A stretch of 55,100 nucleotides of DNA from Pseudomonadota bacterium. Lineage in GTDB: Bacteria; Pseudomonadota; Alphaproteobacteria; Sphingomonadales; Sphingomonadaceae. The notes beneath the pieces were generated by a model. It did not search any database, was not told where the DNA came from, and worked only from the letters and a program-made list of their open reading frames with translations. The translations under genes and the position numbers were made by a program. Shown one piece after another: positions 49,940 through 55,100 of this stretch. The stretch's first letter is position 1, and each line of letters starts with the position of its first letter. The stretch is from contig JAEZHP010000070.1 of assembly GCA_023416515.1 (NCBI GenBank), forward strand, positions 1 through 55,100, written 5' to 3'.

Positions 49940-50131
49940 TTAGTAGCGACGGCCGCGGAGCAGGCGGCGCAGCGCCTGCTCAACGAGCGAGGGGCGGTGA
50001 TTGCTCTGGTAGAGCGGGTAATAATTGCGCGAGCGGCGGTGTCCGTAGCCGCCATGATGCGCATGGCGACGGCGACCGCGAAGGGCGCCGACCAGCTCGA
50101 GGATCCAGAGGAGTTTGAAAAGCTTCTTCAT
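49940..50131 (-). CDS. Small basic hypothetical protein upstream of terC
   Basis: 63 residues from ATG 50131, with GGAGACGG just upstream; this decides the start against the longer frame. Sequence style: a short hydrophobic start MKKLFKLLWILELVGALRG, then a very basic His/Arg/Tyr-rich part (RRRHAHHGGYGHRRSRNYYP) and QALRRLLRGRRY at the end. It may be a membrane-associated or nucleic-acid-binding peptide. Not recognised. Twelve bases before the TerC-family gene. Confidence 0.55.
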   Translation of the reverse strand: MKKLFKLLWILELVGALRGRRRHAHHGGYGHRRSRNYYPLYQSNHRPSLVEQALRRLLRGRRY

Positions 50132-50468
50132 TGCCGTCTCCGTTCGATTTTTCCATCGATCGGGTCGGCGCGAAGACAAGAGTTTGGGCCAAAGGTCCGA
50201 ACCTGCATCGAGCTAACCCGATGCGGTCCGACATCACGAGCAGCTTGAAGCTGGTCGCCAGAGGGGCCCGGTCCCGCACGGATGAGCTAGGGACCGCGAC
50301 CGCAGGGTTCAAGGGGTATCGTCATGCCAGCGAAAGCTGGCATCTACCGCACTCCGCCTCGTCTCTCGGTAGACCCCAGCTTTCGCTGGGGTGACGATGC
50401 GCCCTGCAATTTTGCCTTCGCTGCGGTTGGATGTATGCGCCTTGGGCATGACCCTGAAAGGAATTGAG
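50132..50468. other. Divergent intergenic region with a palindromic repeat
   Basis: 337 bases with no supported gene. The left part (50132-50309) should hold the leftward promoter of the small basic gene/terC operon. The middle is a palindromic element (50310-50398). The right part leads to the aminotransferase ATG with AAAGGA at 50457-50462. An ATG at 50391 is in frame with the aminotransferase but would add an unconserved leader. Confidence 0.5.
50310..50398. repeat. Palindromic intergenic element (CAGCGAAAGCTGG type)
   Basis: The arms GTCATGCCAGCGAAAGCTGG and CCCAGCTTTCGCTGGGGTGA are near reverse complements, and each arm is a small hairpin (CCAGCGAAAGCTGG is itself a perfect palindrome apart from its loop). 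GGTAGA and TCTACC flank the middle. No coding content. A fourth type of dispersed palindrome in this window. Confidence 0.8.
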
Positions 50469-51680
50469 ATGTCGCAGGCGGCGCAGCTGGAACGGGCCCA
50501 TTTGTTCGAAGGGCTCGAGCCGCAACCCGCCGATTCCCTCCTCGCGATCATCGGAATGGTCCGGCGGGATCCGAGGCCCGACAAGATTGACCTCGGAGTC
50601 GGGGTCTATCGAGACGCCGCCGGCAACACGCCGATCCTTCGCGCCGTCAAGAAGGCCGAGCGCATCCTTAACGAGACCCAGGAGACCAAGGCTTATCTGG
50701 GCGGCGAAGGCGACGTTCGCTTCGTGGAGCTGATGAAGGACATGGTGTTCGGCGCGGGCGCCTCGTCCGATCCGCGCCTCCTCGGCCTACAGACTCCGGG
50801 CGGTTGCGGCGCGCTTCGGCTCGGCGCCGAGCTGATCCGTGCGGCCAATCCGGAGGCGCGAATTTTCGTCGGCCAGCCGACCTGGCCCAACCATGTGCCG
50901 CTGATCGGAAGCGCCGGAATCGCCATCGTCGAACACCCTTATTATGATTGCGACGCGCGCCGGATCCTGTTCGACGAGATGATGGCGGCGCTCGAAACCG
51001 CGCGAGCCGGCGACCTCGTCCTGCTCCACGCCTGCTGCCACAACCCGGCGGGCGCCGACCTCAGCGCCTCTCAATGGCAGGCGGTGGCCGACCTCCTGTC
51101 GAGGCGGGGCCTCATCCCCTTTGTCGACATGGCCTATCAGGGGCTGGGGCACGGCCTCGAGGAAGACGCGGCCGGCGCGCGGCTCGTCGTCGCGGCGTCC
51201 GACCAGGCGCTGGTCGCCCATTCCAACGACAAGAATTTCGGGGTCTATCGCGACCGGGTCGGCTCCCTCCACGTCAAGGCGGCGAGCGAGGCTCAGGCGC
51301 AGGTGGTCTATTCCAACCTGCTGGTCCTCGCCCGCACCATCTGGTCGATGCCGCCCGATCATGGCGCGGCGGTCGTTCGCATCATCCTCGACACCCCCGA
51401 GCTCGCCGCCGACTGGCACGCGGAGCTTGGCGAGATGTGCGCCCGGATCCGCTCGCTTCGCGCCCGGATCGCCGGCTTCGATCCGCGTTTGGCCTATATC
51501 AACGAACAGAACGGCATGTTCTCGATCCTGCCGATCGGAGGCGCCGCGGTCGCCGACCTTCGCGAGAAGGAGGGGATCTACATGGCCAATTCCGGGCGCT
51601 TCAACGTTGCCGGCCTGTCGGACGAGAATGTCGAGCGCTTCGCACGCGCAGTGGTGGCGCGGCTTCCGGAGAGCCTGTGA
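50469..51680 (+). CDS. Class I aminotransferase, aspartate/aromatic type
   Basis: 403 residues, PLP enzyme of the AspC/TyrB group. Marks: DKIDLGVGVYRDAAGNTPIL, LQTPGGCGALRLGAELI, HACCHNPAGADLS, DMAYQGLGHGLEED and the PLP Lys255 in HSNDKNFGVYRDRVG. The residue before the Lys is Asp where AspC has Ser, a variant I believe is common in alphaproteobacteria. The stop overlaps the next ATG (TGATG), coupling it to a 2-oxoacid dehydrogenase: together they could transaminate an amino acid and oxidise its 2-oxo acid. Confidence 0.93.
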   Translation: MSQAAQLERAHLFEGLEPQPADSLLAIIGMVRRDPRPDKIDLGVGVYRDAAGNTPILRAVKKAERILNETQETKAYLGGEGDVRFVELMKDMVFGAGASSDPRLLGLQTPGGCGALRLGAELIRAANPEARIFVGQPTWPNHVPLIGSAGIAIVEHPYYDCDARRILFDEMMAALETARAGDLVLLHACCHNPAGADLSASQWQAVADLLSRRGLIPFVDMAYQGLGHGLEEDAAGARLVVAASDQALVAHSNDKNFGVYRDRVGSLHVKAASEAQAQVVYSNLLVLARTIWSMPPDHGAAVVRIILDTPELAADWHAELGEMCARIRSLRARIAGFDPRLAYINEQNGMFSILPIGGAAVADLREKEGIYMANSGRFNVAGLSDENVERFARAVVARLPESL

Positions 51681-53773
51681 TGGCTGCCGCGGCGCCTGCC
51701 AGGGAATCATCGAGCAAGTCCGGCGGCAACGCTCCGGACCCTGACTTTGACTGGCGACGGATCGCCACACTCGTCCATATCAGCCGCGAGCTCGACCGGA
51801 TCGAGGAGGAGGAGCTCGTCCCGGGCCGCAAGGTCCTCTACCAGTTCAGCGCGCGCGGCCACGACATGGCCCAGGTCATGCTCGGAACTCGGCTCACCAA
51901 GAAAACCGACGCGGTGTGCGGCTATTATCGCTCGCGGCCGCTGCTGCTGTCGCTGGGCGTGCCGCTCGAGGATGCACTCGGCTCCAACATGGGCCGCGCC
52001 GGCGGCTATTCGGACGGGCGCGACATCGGTGTCGTGTTCAACTTCCCCAATCCCGTCGGTCCGTCGGCGCTGCCGATGTCGGGCGGAGTCGGGGCTCAAT
52101 ATACGCCGACCGCGGGCTGGGCCCAGGCGATCCGCTATTATCAGGAGGTGCTGAAGGACCCCGCTTATGCCGAGGCGATCGCGGTCGTGCTGGGCGGTGA
52201 CGCCTCGGTCGCGACCAACGGCTTCTGGTCGGCACTCACCATCGCGACGACCCAGAAGCTTCCGATGCTGTTCTCGATCGAGGACAACCAATATGGCATC
52301 TCGGTCCCCTCGACCTTCCAGACTCCCGGGGGCGACATCGCCCGCAACCTGGAGAGCTTCGGCAACCTCAAGATCTTCGCGGGCGACGGGACCGAGCCGG
52401 CCGAGGCGGCACGGCTGATCTCCCAGGCGGTCGAGCATGTCCGCGGTCGCAACGGCCCTGCTTTGCTTCGGCTCAAGGTGCCGCGCCTCCAGGGGCACAG
52501 CTTCCAGGACACGCAGGCCTACAAGGCGGCGGATTTCGTCGAGGACGAATGGCGGCGAGATCCGCTGCCCAAGCTCAAATCCTACATCGTCGGATCGGTG
52601 CTGAGCGAAGCCGAATGGGAGGAAATTGGGCGCGAGGCCGCCGAGGTCGTCGCCAAGGCGCGCGAGATTGCTGAGGCGCGCGAGGTGGCCGACCCGGCGA
52701 CGGTGCTCAAAGGCGTTCTGTTCGACGGCGAAATGCAGCAGGAAGGCGGCCAGTGGACTCACGGCTACACCGCCCCGCCCTCCCGCGACGAGCCGAAGCC
52801 CGAGGGGCCGCGCATCACCATGGCGGCGGCGATCCGCCGGACGCTCGACCAGGAGCTCACCGCCAACCCGCGAATGCTTCTGTTCGGCGAGGACATCGGC
52901 CCGAAGGGCGGAGTCCACGGAGTCACCCAGGGTCTCCAGGAGAAGCACGGTTTCGAGCGGGTGTTCGACACCAGCCTTTCCGAAGAGGGAATCGTCGGCC
53001 GAGCGGTCGGTCTGGCGATCGCCGGCCTGTTGCCGGTGCCGGAGATCCAGTTCCGCAAATATGCCGAGCCGGCGCTCGAGCAGATCAACGACGCCGGCAC
53101 AATGCGCTGGCGCACGCATAACCGCTTCGCGGCGCCGATGGTGCTTCGAATGCCGATCGGCTTCCTGAAGTGCGGCGATCCCTGGCACAGCCAGACCAAC
53201 GAGGTTCAGTTCGTGCATAATCCCGGGTGGCTGGTCGCTGCGCCGAGCAATGCCGAGGACGCGGTCGGCCTGCTGCGCGCCGCTTTGCGCGGCAACGACC
53301 CGGCAGTGTTCTTCGAGCATCGCGCGATGCTTGACGACAGTTGGGCGCGGCGCCCCTGGCCTGGCGACGACTATGTCCTTCCGTTCGGCCGGGCTCGGAA
53401 GACCCGGCAGGGCGACGACATCACAATCGTGACTTGGGGCGCGATGACTCCGCGGTGCGAAGAGGCGTTGGGCGACAGGTCAGGCGACGTCATCGACCTT
53501 CGCACGCTGGTGCCGTGGGACAAGGAGATGGTGCTGGACTCGGTGCGGCGGACGCGGCGTTGCCTGATCGTTCACGAGGATCTGCGCAGCGGCGGCTTCG
53601 GCGCGGAGATCGCGGCTGTGGTCGCGGACGAGGCCTTCCTCGACCTCGACGCGCCGGTGGCCCGGGTGACCATGCCCGACGTGCCGAGCCCGCATAACCC
53701 GGTGCTGCTCGACCATGTCGTACCCTCGGTCGAGGCAATCCGCGCCAAGATCGACGAGCTGGTAAGCTTCTGA
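51680..53773 (+). CDS. Fused E1 alpha-beta subunit of a branched-chain-type 2-oxoacid dehydrogenase
   Basis: 697 residues. The alpha part (about 25-345) binds thiamine diphosphate: LGGDASVATNGFWSALTIAT ending IEDNQYGIS is the GDG-x-N type motif, with RSRPLLLSLGVPLEDAL before it. The beta part (about 370-697) has ALRRTLDQEL-like AAIRRTLDQELTANPRM, FGEDIGPKGGVHGVTQGL, DTSLSEEGIVGRAVGLA and DLRTLVPWDKEMV. E1 decarboxylates 2-oxo acids and acylates lipoyl-E2. Alpha and beta are fused here instead of separate genes. The adjacent E2 and overlaps on both sides show one operon. Confidence 0.92.
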   Translation: MAAAAPARESSSKSGGNAPDPDFDWRRIATLVHISRELDRIEEEELVPGRKVLYQFSARGHDMAQVMLGTRLTKKTDAVCGYYRSRPLLLSLGVPLEDALGSNMGRAGGYSDGRDIGVVFNFPNPVGPSALPMSGGVGAQYTPTAGWAQAIRYYQEVLKDPAYAEAIAVVLGGDASVATNGFWSALTIATTQKLPMLFSIEDNQYGISVPSTFQTPGGDIARNLESFGNLKIFAGDGTEPAEAARLISQAVEHVRGRNGPALLRLKVPRLQGHSFQDTQAYKAADFVEDEWRRDPLPKLKSYIVGSVLSEAEWEEIGREAAEVVAKAREIAEAREVADPATVLKGVLFDGEMQQEGGQWTHGYTAPPSRDEPKPEGPRITMAAAIRRTLDQELTANPRMLLFGEDIGPKGGVHGVTQGLQEKHGFERVFDTSLSEEGIVGRAVGLAIAGLLPVPEIQFRKYAEPALEQINDAGTMRWRTHNRFAAPMVLRMPIGFLKCGDPWHSQTNEVQFVHNPGWLVAAPSNAEDAVGLLRAALRGNDPAVFFEHRAMLDDSWARRPWPGDDYVLPFGRARKTRQGDDITIVTWGAMTPRCEEALGDRSGDVIDLRTLVPWDKEMVLDSVRRTRRCLIVHEDLRSGGFGAEIAAVVADEAFLDLDAPVARVTMPDVPSPHNPVLLDHVVPSVEAIRAKIDELVSF

Positions 53774-55023
53774 TGATCGACATCATCGTTCCGGTCGAAG
53801 GCGAAGGCACCCAGGCGACGGTTCGCGCGTGGCTGAAGAAGGTCGGCGACACGGTCGCGGAACATGAGCCTCTGGTCGAGCTCGAGACCGACAAGGTCGC
53901 GATGGAAGTGCCAGCGCCGGCTTCGGGCGTTCTGAGCGAGATCTTGCTTCAGACGGACTCCGAGGCGGTGCCGGGCGCGGTGCTGGGGCGGTTGGCTCCG
54001 GCCGGCGAGGATGCAAGCACCGAAGACTCCGCTCGTGCTGAGCGTAGTCGAGGGGCGCTTGCACCAGCCTCGGAGCCACGCCCCGCGACTTCGCTCGGGA
54101 CGGGCGAGAAACGGGGCGCGATTCGCGAAATGCGCCTGTCGCCCTCGGTGAAGCGGGCGTGCTTGCAGCATGACATCGACCCCACCCGGATCGAAGGCAC
54201 CGGCCGCAACGGACGGGTCACACGCGCCGACGTCGATCGTGTCGTGGCCGAGGCGACAGTCACCCATGCCGGGCCGCCGAGCACTGCTCAGCCGCGCGTC
54301 GAGCATCCGCCGAGCACGGGGATCGCCTCACACTCGGTTCCCCACGACCGGATGCGGTTAAAGATCGCCGAGAACATGCTTGGTTCGGTGACCGAGGCGC
54401 CGCACGTTACCGCGGTGTTCGAGGCTGATTTCAGCGCGATTCAGAGGCACCGCGAGGCGCACAAGGCGGCCTGGGCCAAGGAGGGCGTCAAACTCACCTA
54501 CACCGCTTACATCGTCGCCGCGGCGGCGGAAGCGATGAAGGTGGCGCCCGCGATTAACAGCCGGTGGCACGCCGACCGGCTTGAGATCTTCGATGACATC
54601 AATGTCGGCGTCGGAACCGCGCTGGGGGACAAGGGCCTGATCGTGCCTGTGCTTCGCCAGGTACAGCGGCTGGACCTCAACGGAATCGCCGCGGGCCTCG
54701 ACGATCTCGTCGAGCGGGCGCGGAAGGAGCAGCTGACCGGCAAGGACGTGTCGGGCGGCACCTTCACGATTTCGAACCACGGAGTGTCGGGGTCGCTGTT
54801 CGCCAGCCCGATCATCATCAACCAGCCGCAATCGGCGATCCTCGGCATCGGCAAGCTGGAGAAGCGCGTGGTGGTGCGCGAGGTCGACGGAGTGGACACA
54901 ATCCAGATTCGGCCGATGGCCTATGTGTCGCTCACCATCGATCACCGAGTGGTGGACGGCCACCAGACCAATGCCTGGCTCAGCCGCTTCGTCGAGCTGC
55001 TGGAGGGTTGGCCGAGCGAGTGA
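53773..55023 (+). CDS. E2 dihydrolipoamide acyltransferase of the 2-oxoacid dehydrogenase
   Basis: 416 residues. Lipoyl domain about 1-76 (Lys41 in ELETDKVAMEVPAP), peripheral-subunit-binding domain about 120-156 (LSPSVKRACLQHDIDPTRIE, GTGRNGRVTRADV), catalytic domain about 190-416 with His391 and Asp395 in TIDHRVVDGHQ. It moves acyl groups to CoA. Oddity: the linker after the lipoyl domain (residues 86-113) is encoded by an inverted repeat like the intergenic palindromes. The E3 gene is not in the window. Substrate by context: branched-chain 2-oxo acids. Confidence 0.94.
   Translation: MIDIIVPVEGEGTQATVRAWLKKVGDTVAEHEPLVELETDKVAMEVPAPASGVLSEILLQTDSEAVPGAVLGRLAPAGEDASTEDSARAERSRGALAPASEPRPATSLGTGEKRGAIREMRLSPSVKRACLQHDIDPTRIEGTGRNGRVTRADVDRVVAEATVTHAGPPSTAQPRVEHPPSTGIASHSVPHDRMRLKIAENMLGSVTEAPHVTAVFEADFSAIQRHREAHKAAWAKEGVKLTYTAYIVAAAAEAMKVAPAINSRWHADRLEIFDDINVGVGTALGDKGLIVPVLRQVQRLDLNGIAAGLDDLVERARKEQLTGKDVSGGTFTISNHGVSGSLFASPIIINQPQSAILGIGKLEKRVVVREVDGVDTIQIRPMAYVSLTIDHRVVDGHQTNAWLSRFVELLEGWPSE
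54030..54106. repeat. Inverted repeat inside the E2 coding sequence
   Basis: Left arm 54030-54057 and right arm 54079-54106 match as reverse complements at 23 of 28 positions, with a 21-base loop. The left arm contains GTGCTGAGCGTAGTCGAGG and the right arm CCGCGACTTCGCTCGGGAC. The composition is that of dispersed intergenic palindromes in sphingomonads. It is read in frame as residues 86-112 of E2, in a flexible linker. Confidence 0.8.
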
Positions 55024-55036
55024 CCCTGTAGGAGGC

Positions 55037-55100
55037 TCAGCGCGCCTCGGTGGCCGGGGCCGCCGCGGCGGGCGGCTGGGCGGCCGGAGCGGCGTCGCTG
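55037..55100 (-). CDS. Partial gene: Ala/Pro-rich C-terminus
   Basis: The window edge cuts a minus-strand frame that ends with TGA at 55039-55037. The visible 20 residues are SDAAPAAQPPAAAAPATEAR, a low-complexity Ala/Pro tail such as those closing envelope or secreted proteins. The frame is open to the window edge, but 20 residues are too few to name it, and GC-rich DNA is often open by chance. Confidence 0.35.
   Translation of the reverse strand, partial: SDAAPAAQPPAAAAPATEAR

Overview
The window is a gene-dense, strongly GC-rich stretch of a chromosome from an alphaproteobacterium, most likely a member of the Sphingomonadales. The evidence is a UPF0262 gene (an alphaproteobacterial family), a class I-type PHA synthase, a valine-catabolic mmsA/mmsB set, a Ku/LigD repair pair, glycine-zipper proteins, and many short palindromic intergenic elements. 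I see no rRNA, tRNA, CRISPR array, integrase, transposase or phage structural gene. About 52 protein genes are supported, and most gaps are under 150 bases. Layout. 0-9 kb: a secreted S9 peptidase and dnaB (minus strand); then UPF0262, a lipoprotein, a membrane-anchored GH25 lysozyme, a cupin and dcd (plus); then rnr (minus). 9-11.6 kb: a secreted M28 peptidase (minus) and a duplicated NTF2-like secreted protein (plus). 11.8-20.4 kb: a plus-strand valine-degradation block (mmsA, acyl-CoA dehydrogenase, 3-hydroxyisobutyryl-CoA hydrolase, enoyl-CoA hydratase, mmsB). It is interrupted by a small secreted protein, a polysaccharide deacetylase and a PHA synthase. 20.4-25.1 kb: a GNAT-like protein, divergent glpK/glpD, a 40-residue acidic protein and a small protein with two HxT motifs. 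25.2-28.4 kb: a secreted amidohydrolase and a Tat-exported DUF885 lipoprotein. 28.5-34.8 kb: a compact argC-argJ-argB-argF-argR-argG operon plus a class I amidotransferase, behind a tandem ARG-box-like operator. 34.9-38.1 kb: phenylacetate genes paaI (minus), paaG and paaZ (plus). 38.1-41.7 kb: a peroxiredoxin-like/2OG-oxygenase fusion, a glutaminyl cyclotransferase, a CBS-pair protein and a bile-acid/sodium symporter-like protein. 41.8-45.2 kb: a TelA operon with two paralogous membrane proteins, and a glycine-zipper/EF-hand protein. 45.3-48.9 kb: ligD and ku. 48.9-50.1 kb: a TerC-family membrane protein and a small basic protein. 50.5-55 kb: an operon of aromatic/aspartate-type aminotransferase, fused E1-alpha/beta and E2 of a branched-chain-type 2-oxoacid dehydrogenase. 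How the genes fit together: the operon at the right end can convert amino acids to acyl-CoA thioesters by transamination and oxidative decarboxylation. The valine block about 30 kb to its left would take isobutyryl-CoA on to propionyl-CoA. PHA synthase, the phenylacetate genes and glpK/glpD add further carbon-catabolic and storage functions. Several secreted peptidases suggest growth on peptides. The most unusual features are: (1) palindromic elements lying in frame inside two housekeeping genes (rnr and the E2 gene) as well as between genes; (2) an uncharacterised TelA/paralogous-membrane-protein module with its own palindromic operator candidate; (3) a three-half-site ARG operator phased at 10 bases and set almost on top of the argC start codon; (4) a peroxiredoxin-like/dioxygenase fusion that lacks the peroxidatic cysteine; and (5) a short 2H-phosphoesterase-like protein. 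All functional statements come from reading motifs and context. No database search was run.
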